From: Betaproteobacteria bacterium
Lineage (GTDB): Bacteria; Pseudomonadota; Gammaproteobacteria; Burkholderiales; SG8-41
Direction: 5' to 3'
Length of the DNA stretch: 64,000 nucleotides
Assembly: GCA_028292435.1 (NCBI GenBank)
Contig: JAQGMI010000048.1
Location: forward strand, 1-64,000
Shown: positions 17,639-27,862 of the stretch, piece after piece
How the letters are laid out: each line of letters begins with the position of its first letter
Position numbering within the stretch: the stretch's first letter is position 1
The notes under the pieces: model-generated
The model's input: only the letters and a program-made list of their open reading frames with translations
Database searches by the model: none
What the model was told of the DNA's origin: nothing
Translations under genes and position numbers: made by a program

Positions 17639-18033
17639 ACGTTGTATCGGTCAACTTGATCGGCGCAGGAAAACGCTCAGATGTTCGGCACCGTTAACGC
17701 CAAATCGTTCACTCAACAGCGACATGACGTTTGGTGCATTGTCTTTCCGAAATGCGGACAGTCGCATGGAATCGAGACCTAATCGGCGGTGCGCTTAGCG
17801 ATTGATCGGCACAGACCACCGTTGTTACGGATGAAGATAGGCATTTAAAACTGAGGTCTGTCCTCTGTTGTTTTTTCGGCTCGCGGGCGTCTTAATTTTC
17901 AATTCATAAAGGCCGGCCTTTGCAGGAATGAGCGAGTACAAGTGCATCAAAAATGCTGAAGCAGGGTAGGAAAAACGGGTCGTCTTGTCGAACTATTGAA
18001 TGTGAGCAGCGATTGATTTGTTTTACACGGTGG
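17639..18033. other. Non-coding gap, no feature recognised
   Basis: About 395 bases between the LpxR-like gene and the patatin gene, more A+T-rich than the neighbours. No convincing ORF, tRNA, hairpin terminator or repeat was seen. It must contain the LpxR gene promoter. Confidence 0.5.
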
Positions 18034-20649
18034 TCAGCTTTGCATTTTTTTCTCTAAATATTCCCACAGCGATTTTCCGTGCTGCTCTCCAAACACGAGC
18101 GTGCCGATTTCCAATCCCAACTTGCGATAGCTCTCCCACTGCGCTTCATCGAAGAATTGGTTCAGCGTGGACTGTTGAGGAAAGTCGTTATGGCGCAATT
18201 GATACTCATCTATGTCGAGAGACGCGCCTTTAATCAGCCGCGGCTTTAATACGATTACGAACCGCGGCTTGCTGCCGGCTATTTGAGGATAGGTTACTTT
18301 CAGCAGAAGGGCGCACTTGGTGCTGGCTCCGGATTTTGCCGGCCTGAAATCTTCATCCGTGCCAAAGATGTCCTTCAGGGCTGCGTTCTCGCAGATGGCG
18401 CAGTCAACCTCGAAGTGAGCTTTGAAGTCGATACGTGCAAGACGGATCAGATTTGCGACGTCGTTGAATTGATAGTCGGGATCGCAACCGTTGTCGCTGA
18501 CTACGATCACGCGAACGTCGCGCTCCGGTCGGAGCAATTCATAAGCGCCGGTGTTTTCGAAGTGGCCGCCATCGGACAAGTACTGCCAATTGCGATGATT
18601 GCCGTGAAACTTGGACGTGAGCTCATATAAAAGATAGGTCTGGGTTTTTAGTATGGTGAGAAAGAACTTTACCCACCACGGTGCGCGGTTTTCGCCGAGC
18701 CGCGAGCGCCACCAGGTGCCCATGCGGATGTTGGCAATGCCGAGCAGAAGCGAGGTGCCGAGACTGGTTGCCCGGCCAAGTCCGGTCGTGAACGCGGCGC
18801 CTGAGGTGCCAATCCATTCTCCAATGGAGAGATCGTCTTTGGCTTGGTCGAAATCATAATGCTTGCCGTCGACCAGATAGCCCGCGGGCCCGACCGCCAG
18901 CGATTTACCCTTGCGATCGCGCTGGACTAACTGTTCGGCGGGGTCCGTTGTCTGGTTCATCGTGACGTTGATGATATGCAGCGGGGATGCCACCGATTCT
19001 GCGTAAAGCCCCGTTCGCAACACTCCATCATCCGGATGCGGTTCTGCGACGCTTCGCCACTTGGCGGTGTCGCTGTCGAGAAAGCGCTTTCCGTTCGACG
19101 CGCCCAGATAGGCGCGGGTCAGGCGCGCGCTGTAGAACGATTGAAGGGTCGAAAGATTGATGAACCCGGCGAACTGACCGCTTATTGCCGCTAACGCAAA
19201 GGTGCCAAGCGCAAGTGCGATGCTCCACTGCAATTGAAGTTCCAGTTCGCCATCAGTAAATCCAGAGGGGGCGGAGCCTTGCCATATTACCCATTGCACA
19301 AGCAAACTCCAGCCGAGGGCGATGATGATGAATAGCGCCCCGGCAAAAATACCGGTGATCAGCGAAATCGGAAGTCGCGATACCCAGCCGGGTTTTGCCT
19401 GCTCGGAAAATAATCCCGTCGATTTGCGCACCGCCCAGATGAGTGCTCCGACTATGGCCGCAGGGGTTAAGACATTTGATACAGGCGAATCCGGTCCCAT
19501 GAGCCAGAAATAGGTGGTTTGGCTGGCGGTATCGAGAAGCGCGACTATCGATAAGACGATCGTCAGCTCGAATGCGTTCGAAAGCCATCGAGTGAGATAA
19601 ACCCGCTGCTGCTCAATGGCAGAACTCACGAAGGCACCTGCGGCATGGAATACAACGGCAAGCAGGGAGATCGCGCCCAGTGCGAAAAGCGATCGTGAGA
19701 GCCCGGCGAACCCGATGGGATCGACTCGCTGGCCGACGACCAGGAACGCAATGCCGATTGCAAAGTTGAACCACATCGCTAACGAAAAAGCGCGACCCAG
19801 CTTGCTGCTGACTTCATCGAGGCCAGCACGCGCATAATTCAGCCAATACCCGACACCGCAGGGCAGCAGCCAGAAAAAAGCTATGGCGGCAGGAAATGTC
19901 CAGAACGGGCTCCACCAGATTTCCCAGGACGTGCGGTCGCTCGGCATCTGCCATGCTGCAGCCTGGATAAACTGCGGAAATTTGAGCGCAATGGCGATTT
20001 TTAACACCGAGACTGCCCCGAAGATTGCGAGAAACAGAGTGCCAAGCACGTAGTGAACGGCACACCAGTTTCGAATCTGGAGAGCTATCGCGTACAGAAA
20101 GTCGCCGGCGCCGGTCGGCGTCAGATAGCGCCCGTTTTCGCGAAGCCATGCCAATGCTTGTGCCGAAGGCTTCGCCGGGTCAAAGTGCTCGCTCGATCGC
20201 ATGCGCCCGGGCGGGTCGTCTTTCAGAAGATCGTAGGCGAGATCAGCCGCGGCGATAGATTGTTGTTGGCGGTTCGCATCGGTGATCTCCGTCCCGGTCA
20301 TGCGACCCGGTATGAACAAGCTCGTGAAGAACGAACCAATGTACCCGCCGCCGCTGACGGTGGAGAGATAATCGAAAATCTTCAGCAGCGAAGTGTCGGG
20401 CGAGCTTTGTCCATTACTCTCATTGCCTGATGGAGGTGCCGAGGACTTGGCGAGTGCCTGCAGCACGCCGAGCGAGAAAGTGGCGCTTCTGATGCCGCCG
20501 CCTGACAGAGTGAGCCCGAAAAAAGATTTACCCAGCACCTTGGTTTCGCCGATCTTCAGATCAGCGCGACGCTTGGCGGCGCGCTCATTCTCGATTTCAG
20601 AAAATTTCCGTTGTTGAATCTGCGAATGATTTCCAGATTGTTGTCCCAT
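18034..20649 (-). CDS. Large membrane patatin-like phospholipase
   Basis: An 871-residue protein with a split patatin domain. The N-terminal part has the oxyanion loop LTLSGGGIRSATFSLGVLQAL (about residues 45-65) and the nucleophile region DYLSTVSGGGYIGSFFTS (~105). The C-terminal part has SDGGHFENTGAYELL with the catalytic Asp-Gly. Between them lie about seven to nine hydrophobic segments (residues ~190-500), so the hydrolase halves are interrupted by a membrane domain. Patatins hydrolyse acyl esters of phospholipids. The ATG at 20649 is chosen because GGGAG lies six bases before it. The gene stands alone, divergent from a TTT receptor gene. Its role is unknown; membrane remodelling or defence/effector functions are possible. 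Confidence 0.8.
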   Translation of the reverse strand: MGQQSGNHSQIQQRKFSEIENERAAKRRADLKIGETKVLGKSFFGLTLSGGGIRSATFSLGVLQALAKSSAPPSGNESNGQSSPDTSLLKIFDYLSTVSGGGYIGSFFTSLFIPGRMTGTEITDANRQQQSIAAADLAYDLLKDDPPGRMRSSEHFDPAKPSAQALAWLRENGRYLTPTGAGDFLYAIALQIRNWCAVHYVLGTLFLAIFGAVSVLKIAIALKFPQFIQAAAWQMPSDRTSWEIWWSPFWTFPAAIAFFWLLPCGVGYWLNYARAGLDEVSSKLGRAFSLAMWFNFAIGIAFLVVGQRVDPIGFAGLSRSLFALGAISLLAVVFHAAGAFVSSAIEQQRVYLTRWLSNAFELTIVLSIVALLDTASQTTYFWLMGPDSPVSNVLTPAAIVGALIWAVRKSTGLFSEQAKPGWVSRLPISLITGIFAGALFIIIALGWSLLVQWVIWQGSAPSGFTDGELELQLQWSIALALGTFALAAISGQFAGFINLSTLQSFYSARLTRAYLGASNGKRFLDSDTAKWRSVAEPHPDDGVLRTGLYAESVASPLHIINVTMNQTTDPAEQLVQRDRKGKSLAVGPAGYLVDGKHYDFDQAKDDLSIGEWIGTSGAAFTTGLGRATSLGTSLLLGIANIRMGTWWRSRLGENRAPWWVKFFLTILKTQTYLLYELTSKFHGNHRNWQYLSDGGHFENTGAYELLRPERDVRVIVVSDNGCDPDYQFNDVANLIRLARIDFKAHFEVDCAICENAALKDIFGTDEDFRPAKSGASTKCALLLKVTYPQIAGSKPRFVIVLKPRLIKGASLDIDEYQLRHNDFPQQSTLNQFFDEAQWESYRKLGLEIGTLVFGEQHGKSLWEYLEKKMQS

Positions 20650-20779
20650 ATACGCTCCCATTGATTGTGAGCACCGTCGAATTCGACCCCATAACCGCAA
20701 TGGACGCCGATGAAATCAAGCGTTTGGCGATTGCTGATAAAGTTAGCTCTCTGATGAAATCCAATCGAAGTTTCGCACG

Positions 20780-21790
20780 ATGATGGTGAAAGGCTTGAGA
20801 ACGACTTTTCAACCTGTGGTGCAGGGTGGATTATGGTCCGCCTTAATCCTCTTGTGTATCGCTTGCGCGCACGCGCAACCCACTGGCTCAGCGTATCCAT
20901 CGAAACCGATCCGTCTGATTGCGCCGTTCCCGCCGGGCGGCGGGGCGTCGATCGTTGCGCGCCTGATCAGCGAGCCGTTGACTGAAGCGTGGAAAGAATC
21001 GGTGGTTGTGGATAATCGCGCTGGCGCGGCGGGGACGATCGGCACTGAAATGGCGGCGCGCTCGGCACCCGACGGCTATACGCTTGTAATGGCGACCGCG
21101 AGTACTGTCGTGATCAATCCGCTGTTCTCGAAAGTGCCGTTCGACCCGATCAAGGATTTTGCGGCGGTCGCACGCACGACGACCGTGCCCCTGGTGCTGG
21201 TCGTGCCGGCGTCAATACCAGCAAAGTCGGTCAGGGAGTTGATTGCGCTGGCATCGGCGAAAACTGGCGGGCTCTCGTACGCGTCGTCGGGTGAGGGCTC
21301 GGTCAGTCATCTCGCCGGCGAATTGTTCAAGAGCGCGACCGGCGTCGGCATGGTGCACGTGCCTTACAAGGGCGGCGGCCAGGCGTTGATCGATCTGATC
21401 GCGGGCCATGTGCAAACGGGTTTCGTCAACATTCTCGAAGCGCTGCCGAATATGAAGAACGGACGTTTGCGCGGACTTGCGGTGACGACGCCCGCGCGAT
21501 GGCCGACGATTCCGGACGTGCCGACGGTGGGCGAAAGCGGCGTCCCCGGCTACAACGTGATTCAATGGAGCGGCGTACTCGCGCCTGCCGGCACGCCGCG
21601 CGACATCGTGATGAAATTGAACGGCGAAATATTGCGGATATTGAATCGCGCCGACATGCGCGAGCGGCTGATCGAAAGCGGCGCGGAGCCGGGCAGCGGC
21701 ACACCGGAAGAATTCGGCGCCTTCATCAAAGCGGAAATCGCGAAGTGGTCGCTGGTCGTGAAGCAGGCGCGGCTCGGCGTAAAACCGTAA
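20780..21790 (+). CDS. TTT/Bug-family solute-binding receptor (3)
   Basis: A 336-residue TctC/Bug receptor with a signal peptide (LWSALILLCIACAHAQPTG). PIRLIAPFPPGGGASIVAR is the ligand loop, VDNRAGAAGTIGTEM follows, and VHVPYKGGGQALIDLIAGHV marks lobe 2. It lies 136 bases upstream of, and in the same direction as, the two-gene unit containing the UGSC selenoprotein, and another receptor gene follows that unit. The arrangement suggests that an imported organic acid feeds the UGSC enzyme. ATG 20780 and 20783 are both possible starts. Confidence 0.9.
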   Translation: MMVKGLRTTFQPVVQGGLWSALILLCIACAHAQPTGSAYPSKPIRLIAPFPPGGGASIVARLISEPLTEAWKESVVVDNRAGAAGTIGTEMAARSAPDGYTLVMATASTVVINPLFSKVPFDPIKDFAAVARTTTVPLVLVVPASIPAKSVRELIALASAKTGGLSYASSGEGSVSHLAGELFKSATGVGMVHVPYKGGGQALIDLIAGHVQTGFVNILEALPNMKNGRLRGLAVTTPARWPTIPDVPTVGESGVPGYNVIQWSGVLAPAGTPRDIVMKLNGEILRILNRADMRERLIESGAEPGSGTPEEFGAFIKAEIAKWSLVVKQARLGVKP

Positions 21791-21925
21791 AGCTGGAAAC
21801 GAAGTAGAATTTCGCCGGCATTCCAGGTCTTTCGCCTTTTTCCATGGCTGACTTTTCCCGCCAGCCGGAGCGACGAGAAAGTCGCCAGGACAACGTCAGT
21901 AACAATTCCACAAGGAGCAAATCGA

Positions 21926-22945
21926 GTGGGCAAGCTGGACGAGTTCGAATTTTTCTTCGAAAAAGAATGGTCGGACGGTTTTCCGATGGTCACGCCGACC
22001 GAAGAGCGCATCCAATGGATGCTGACGGGCACGAAGCGCAATCCGGACGAAGTCGTGGGCCGCGTACCGCCGGCGCTCGAAACGGCGACCGTACGCAATG
22101 TGGCCATCCACGCATTGATGGCGGGCTGCAAGCCGGAATACCTGCCGGTGGTGCTGGGCGGACTCGAGCAGATCATGCGCGAGGAACTCAACATGGGCGG
22201 CGTGCAATGCACGATGCACGGCGTCGCGCCGGTGATGATCGTCAACGGGCCGTACGCGCAGAAAATCGGTTTGCACGGCGGCAACGGCTGTTTCGGCCCG
22301 GGCTTTCGCGCGAACGTATCGATCGGTCGCGCAATCCGGCTCATGCTGCTCAATCTCGGCGGCGGCATTTCGGGACTCGCCTCGGCGACGATCTTCAGTT
22401 CGCCGATGCGCTATACCGCGTGCATCACCGAAAACATGGAGCGCACGCCGTGGGAAACGCTCGCCGTGTCGCGCGGCTACCAACCTGACGACAACGTGAT
22501 AACCATCGCGATGGTCGAATGTCCGCGCCTGCATTTCGATGACGTGAGCACGGAGCCCGAGCGGCTCTTGACCGGCATTGCCGATTCGATGACGTCAACC
22601 GGCTCGTGGAACATGTGGTTCAAGTCGAACGAAGTTGTCGCGATGAGTCCGCAGCACGCAAAGTTGTGCGCCGATGCCGGCATGACGCGCGCGCAGGTGC
22701 ATGCGCGCCTCTGCGAACTCGCGGCGCGTCCGCAAGGCAATTTAAAGCGCGGCGGCAACTGGCGGCCCGAGCGCGCGGTTGCGATGGGCGTCGATCCGAA
22801 TGACGACAACGCGCTGATCAAGGCAGTCAAGGACCCGGCCGGATTGCATCTGATCGTCGCCGGCGGTTTTGGCCCGATCACCGCCGTTTGTCATGGCTGG
22901 AACGAAACGAGCCGCGCAGTGCACGGCAGATACGAAATCAACTAG
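21926..22945 (+). CDS. Conserved protein encoded with the UGSC selenoprotein
   Basis: A 339-residue soluble protein with no signal peptide that I cannot assign to a characterised enzyme. It has Gly/Cys-rich segments (MAGCKPEYLP near residue 70, GVQCTMHGVAP ~95, GLHGGNGCFGPGFRANVSIGRAIRL ~118, and YTACITENM ~170) and the C-terminal LIVAGGFGPITAVCHGW. The start is GTG at 21926 with AAGGAG eight bases upstream. It ends 8 bases before the selenoprotein ATG, so the two genes are surely co-transcribed and the products probably form a complex. A redox or lyase-type function is only a guess. It deserves a structure prediction together with its partner. Confidence 0.7.
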   Translation: MGKLDEFEFFFEKEWSDGFPMVTPTEERIQWMLTGTKRNPDEVVGRVPPALETATVRNVAIHALMAGCKPEYLPVVLGGLEQIMREELNMGGVQCTMHGVAPVMIVNGPYAQKIGLHGGNGCFGPGFRANVSIGRAIRLMLLNLGGGISGLASATIFSSPMRYTACITENMERTPWETLAVSRGYQPDDNVITIAMVECPRLHFDDVSTEPERLLTGIADSMTSTGSWNMWFKSNEVVAMSPQHAKLCADAGMTRAQVHARLCELAARPQGNLKRGGNWRPERAVAMGVDPNDDNALIKAVKDPAGLHLIVAGGFGPITAVCHGWNETSRAVHGRYEIN

Positions 22946-22953
22946 GAGCGCAA

Positions 22954-23484
22954 ATGGCAGAAGAACTCTGGTTTGTCGACCCCACCGCGGGCGGCAACAA
23001 AACGAAGATTCCGCTCGCGCCGCGGCCGATCGATCTCGTCGGCAAGGTGGTCGGGCTGATCGACAACACCAAGGAGCAGGCGGACGTAATTCTTGAAACC
23101 ATCGCGCACGAACTCAAGACGCGCTATGGGGTTAAAGAGGTGATCATTGAGCGCAAGGAAGCGTTTTCCAAACCGGCGACGCCGGCGCAGCTCGATGCGA
23201 TGGCGAAGAGAGTGCAGGTGGCGGCCGCCGCCGTCGGCGGATGAGGGTCATGCACGTTGTGCAGTGTGCACGACGCAGTGGAGTTCGAAAAACGCGGCAT
23301 TCCGGCGACGGTGTTTCTGACGTCGACATTCAGGAATGCGGCGCTGCATTCGTTTCGCGCCAAGGGCATGGACGGGCATCCGTTCATTGAATTGCCGCAT
23401 CCGATCAGCAATCTCACGGAAGAGCAGATGCGCAAGGTGACGCTCGGTTTCGTCGAGCAGTTCGTCAAGCAGCTTACGGATTAG
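22954..23484 (+). CDS. UGSC-family selenoprotein (TGA at 23242 read as selenocysteine)
   Basis: The frame starts at ATG 22954 (AGGAG at 22944-22948). It meets TGA at codon 97 and then continues in the same frame without interruption to TAG at 23484, giving 176 residues including Sec. Across the TGA the sequence reads VGG-U-GSCTLCSVHDAVEFEKRG. This is the family-defining Sec-Gly-Ser-Cys motif, followed by a Cys-Thr-Leu-Cys pair. The second half, IPATVFLTSTFRNAALHSFRAKGM, is plainly the C-terminal domain of the same protein. A 9-bp hairpin with bacterial SECIS geometry follows the TGA. The function is unknown; a U-x-x-C site suggests thiol/selenol redox catalysis. SelABCD genes are not in the window. 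Confidence 0.88.
23255..23275 (+). promoter_or_regulatory. Bacterial SECIS element (bSECIS) for the UGSC selenoprotein
   Basis: CGTTGTGCA (23255-23263) pairs with TGCACGACG (23267-23275) over nine pairs including one G-T wobble, leaving the loop GTG. The first loop G at 23264 lies 20 bases after the TGA. This is within the 16-37 base range, and shows the loop-G requirement, reported for bacterial SECIS elements recognised by SelB. The hairpin lies inside the coding sequence, as expected in bacteria. Confidence 0.8.
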
Positions 23485-23497
23485 GCGCGCGGATTCG

Positions 23498-24463
23498 ATG
23501 AGACGTAACGTTAGCGCGCTCGCGGTCGTCGCGGCGTTGGGTTTTTGCGCAGGCGCAGCCGCGCAGCAATATCCAACGAAGCCAATCCGGTTAATGGTGC
23601 CATTCGCACCTGGCGGCGCGAACGACGTCGTGGCGCGTATCGTCGCAATCCGACTCGGTGAAGCGCTCGGCCAACCGGTGGTCGTCGACAATCGCGGCGG
23701 CGCCGGCGGCACGATCGGCGCCGACATCGTTGCCAAGGCGCCGCCGGACGGTCATACGCTATTGATTGCGAGCATGGGACTCGCGGTCAATGCGGTGCTC
23801 TATCCGAAGCTGCCGTACGACACCCTGAAAGATCTCGCGCCGGTGACGATGGTCGGCGAGCAGCCCAACATCGTCGTCGTGCATCCTTCGGTCGCCGCCA
23901 AATCGATGTCCGAACTGCTTGCGCTCGCGCGCGCAAAGCCGGGCCAGATCAGCTACGGCTCGGGCGGCATCGGCAGCACCAGCCATCTCGTGACCGTGCT
24001 GTTTCTGCAGACGGCAAAGCTCGACATGTTGCATGTTCCGTATAAAGGACTTGGACCGGCGATCACCGATCTGCTCGGTGGCCAGGTGCAACTCGTCATC
24101 TCGAACGTATCCACTGCATTGCCGCATGTGAAAGCGAACAAGTTGCGTCTGCTCGCGGTCACGACGGCGAAACGTTTCTACATGTTTCCCGATACGCCGA
24201 CGGTGATTGAATCGGGCGTGCCCGGCTACGAGAGCAGCGGCTGGTATGGCATGCTCGTCACCGGCGGCACACCGAAGCCCATACTCGCGAAGCTGCATAA
24301 AGAAACGGTGGCCGTACTCAATTCGCCCTTGATCAAGGAGCAGTTCGGCATGCAGGGCCTCGAGCCCGTGCCGACGTCACCGGAAGTGTTTGGCAAAATC
24401 CTGCGCTCCGACATCGACAAGTGGGCGAAGGTCATTAAAACGTCAGGCGCAAAGCCGGAATAG
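23498..24463 (+). CDS. TTT/Bug-family solute-binding receptor (4)
   Basis: A 321-residue TctC/Bug receptor with a signal peptide ending near GAAAQQYPTK. PIRLMVPFAPGGANDVVAR, VDNRGGAGGTIGADIV and LHVPYKGLGPAITDLLGGQV are the family landmarks. It starts 13 bases after the UGSC selenoprotein stop, so it belongs to the same operon. That links transport of an organic acid to the selenoprotein pathway. No TctAB genes are nearby. A good ATG lies at 23498. Confidence 0.9.
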   Translation: MRRNVSALAVVAALGFCAGAAAQQYPTKPIRLMVPFAPGGANDVVARIVAIRLGEALGQPVVVDNRGGAGGTIGADIVAKAPPDGHTLLIASMGLAVNAVLYPKLPYDTLKDLAPVTMVGEQPNIVVVHPSVAAKSMSELLALARAKPGQISYGSGGIGSTSHLVTVLFLQTAKLDMLHVPYKGLGPAITDLLGGQVQLVISNVSTALPHVKANKLRLLAVTTAKRFYMFPDTPTVIESGVPGYESSGWYGMLVTGGTPKPILAKLHKETVAVLNSPLIKEQFGMQGLEPVPTSPEVFGKILRSDIDKWAKVIKTSGAKPE

Positions 24464-24487
24464 CCGCACGCGCTATACTTCCTTCCT

Positions 24488-24958
24488 ATGGCCGACATCG
24501 CAACGCTGCGCCGCATTCTCAAAGAGAACCACGTCATCGCCATGGTCGGTTTGTCGGCCAACTGGTACCGGCCGAGTTTTTTTGCGGCGAAGTACATGCT
24601 CGATCACGGCTACCGCGTGATCCCGGTCAATCCCTCGTATAAAGAAGTGCTCGGTCAGAAGTGCTACCGCTCGTTGCGCGATATCCCCGGGAAGATCGAT
24701 ATCGTCGATTGCTTCAGGAAGAGCGAAGAAATCATGCCGCTCGCCGACGACGCGATCGCCATCGGCGCGAAGGCGCTGTGGATGCAGATCGGCGTCATCA
24801 ATGAAGCCGCCGCCGATAAAGCGGCCAGCGCCGGTCTCGATGTCGTGATGGACCGCTGCGTGAAAATCGAATATGCGCGATTGTTCGGCGGCCTCGGCTG
24901 GGCCGGCGTCAACACCGGCGTGATATCGGGCAAGCGGCCGCAGTATCTGATCTATTGA
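24488..24958 (+). CDS. CoA-binding domain protein (YccU-like)
   Basis: A 156-residue single-domain protein of the CoA-binding Rossmann type (YccU family). VIAMVGLSANWYRPSFFAAKYMLDHGYRVIPVNPSY is the nucleotide-binding fold (~15-50), and ALWMQIGVINEAAADKA resembles the corresponding part of succinyl-CoA synthetase alpha subunits. The C-terminal CVKIEYARLFG is also family-typical. It probably binds CoA or acyl-CoA; the catalytic or regulatory role is not established. The ATG at 24488 lies 24 bases after the preceding receptor gene. Confidence 0.85.
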   Translation: MADIATLRRILKENHVIAMVGLSANWYRPSFFAAKYMLDHGYRVIPVNPSYKEVLGQKCYRSLRDIPGKIDIVDCFRKSEEIMPLADDAIAIGAKALWMQIGVINEAAADKAASAGLDVVMDRCVKIEYARLFGGLGWAGVNTGVISGKRPQYLIY

Positions 24959-25003
24959 TGCGCCAGTTCGGTCGTGGCGCAGACGCGCTGCAAAGGGGTA
25001 AAC

Positions 25004-25327
25004 ATGAAGCATTGCGGTCAGTATGTGACGTGGGGCCTGGTTGCGGGGCTGGTTGCGTGGACGGTTTTCGTCGCCACGCTCGCATACGCGGCGATTTTCG
25101 TGCCGGACGCGCCTGCGCACCCGGGGCAGTTTTTCACCCAACGCAACGGCGTGCAGGCGGGCGGATTCATCGCGGGCTGGTGGCTCGCTATCGGCGCGCT
25201 TGCTTCGTGCGTGTTTGGCTACTATAAAGATTTCAAAGGGCCGATGTGCCTGCTCGGCGTGGTGCCGGCGGCGTTGTATGTGGCGAATCCGTGGTCGGCC
25301 ATGGTGTTCGTAAAATTTCTTGGATAG
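25004..25327 (+). CDS. Small three-helix membrane protein, unknown
   Basis: A 107-residue protein with about three hydrophobic segments: YVTWGLVAGLVAWTVFVATLAYAAIF, AGGFIAGWWLAIGALASCVFGYY, and MCLLGVVPAALYVANPWSAMV. I do not recognise a family. The ATG at 25004 has AGGGG six bases upstream, while the GTG at 24974 in the same frame lacks one. It lies between a CoA-binding protein gene and metY in the same direction. Confidence 0.55.
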   Translation: MKHCGQYVTWGLVAGLVAWTVFVATLAYAAIFVPDAPAHPGQFFTQRNGVQAGGFIAGWWLAIGALASCVFGYYKDFKGPMCLLGVVPAALYVANPWSAMVFVKFLG

Positions 25328-25345
25328 CGAAAGTCTCTTCTTTAG

Positions 25346-26641
<1,296 letters not shown>

Positions 26642-26643
26642 AG

Positions 26644-27849
26644 GTGAACGCTAAAAGCGCGGACGCGCGCGAGCTGGTCGTCGCACTGGTGCTCGCGACG
26701 GTCGCGCAGGCGCTGGTGTCGATGGCGATCTTCGCGCCCGCCGTGCTGGCGCCGGCAGCACAGGCCGACGTCGGCGTCGGCGCCAGCACCGTCGGCATCT
26801 TCATCTCTATCGTGTTCGCTGCGGCGGCATTCGCGGCGCCGCTGGGCGGCGCACAGGTCGTGCGCTATGGTCCCGTGCGAGTAAGCCAGTATTGTCTGCT
26901 GTGGGCCGCCGGCGGGATCGCTTTGTTTGCAACCGCATCGCCGCCGGTCATCGTGTGTGCCGCGCTCGCGATGGGTTTCGGTTACGGTCCCGTCACCCCC
27001 GCGAGTTCGGCGATGCTGGCATCGCGCAGTCCCGACCGTCTGCGCAACATGATCATGTCGATTCGCCAGTCCGGCGTCACGTTGGGCGGCGTGCTCGCCG
27101 GCGCATTGCTGCCAGGGCTGACGATCGCATACGGCTGGCGTGTATCGTCGTTCGCGGTCGGCGCTGCATGCTTGCTATGTGCCGCAGTGCTGCAGATCGT
27201 GCGCGAGCGTTACGACACCGAGCGCACCAATGTCCGGCATCCGGAGCATCGCTCGTATGCGGCGTTGATGCGCGTTGTGTTCCGGCACGCGGAGTTGCGC
27301 CAGCTCGCGCTGACTTCGTTTACATACTCCGGCGTCCAGATGTGCTTCGGCAGTTTTCTCGTCGTATTTTTAACGCAGCGCGCCGGCATGGGCTACGTCG
27401 AGGCGGGCGTCATCTATTCGACCGCCATGACCGGCGGCGTGATCGGCCGGCTGCTGTGGGGCGTGCTCGCGGATTACTTCGGCCGCCCGCGCGTTTTTCT
27501 CGGCATCCTCGGCGTCACGATGTGGCTGTCCGCATTTGCGATGGCGCAGGTGACCACGCAGTGGCCGTATGCGGCGGTCCTTGTCGTCTCCGCGGTGTTC
27601 GGCATCAGCGCGTTCGGCTGGAACGGCATCTACATAGCAGAGGTAGCGCGCATTGCGCCCGCGGGCAACGTCGCGCTGGCAACTGGTGCCGCGATCGTTT
27701 TCACTTTCCTCGGCATTGTGATCGTGCCGGTCTTGTTCTGGCTGGTGATTACGCTGGGCGGCAGTTACCCGGCTGCGTTCATGCTCATCGGCATGATTGC
27801 ATTGAGCGGCGGGCTTTTGTTTTTCCGCAAGCCGGCCGTTGCCAGTTGA
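26644..27849 (+). CDS. MFS transporter
   Basis: A 401-residue major facilitator with about twelve helices. The start is GTG at 26644, two bases after the metY stop. The central loop between helices 6 and 7 is ERYDTERTNVRHPEHRSY. The GRLLWGVLADYFGRPRVFLG segment is the helix 8-9 equivalent of the MFS signature. Sugar, drug or organic-acid families cannot be separated by eye; the four- to five-residue charge pattern resembles cyanate/organic-anion carriers. Co-transcription with metY suggests a sulfur compound or amino-acid-related substrate, which is only an inference. Confidence 0.82.
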   Translation: MNAKSADARELVVALVLATVAQALVSMAIFAPAVLAPAAQADVGVGASTVGIFISIVFAAAAFAAPLGGAQVVRYGPVRVSQYCLLWAAGGIALFATASPPVIVCAALAMGFGYGPVTPASSAMLASRSPDRLRNMIMSIRQSGVTLGGVLAGALLPGLTIAYGWRVSSFAVGAACLLCAAVLQIVRERYDTERTNVRHPEHRSYAALMRVVFRHAELRQLALTSFTYSGVQMCFGSFLVVFLTQRAGMGYVEAGVIYSTAMTGGVIGRLLWGVLADYFGRPRVFLGILGVTMWLSAFAMAQVTTQWPYAAVLVVSAVFGISAFGWNGIYIAEVARIAPAGNVALATGAAIVFTFLGIVIVPVLFWLVITLGGSYPAAFMLIGMIALSGGLLFFRKPAVAS

Positions 27850-27862
27850 ATGCCGGCATGCG

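Noticed and set aside
17786..17805. GGTGCGCTTAGCGATT near 17.8 kb as another palindrome copy
   Set aside because: The half-sites are out of register with the shared motif and the right half fails, so it was not counted.
23242..23244. TGA as a true stop, giving a 96-residue protein and a separate downstream ORF
   Set aside because: The downstream frame has no start with a ribosome site before residue-level homology begins, it is in phase, and the UGSC motif plus bSECIS hairpin support recoding.
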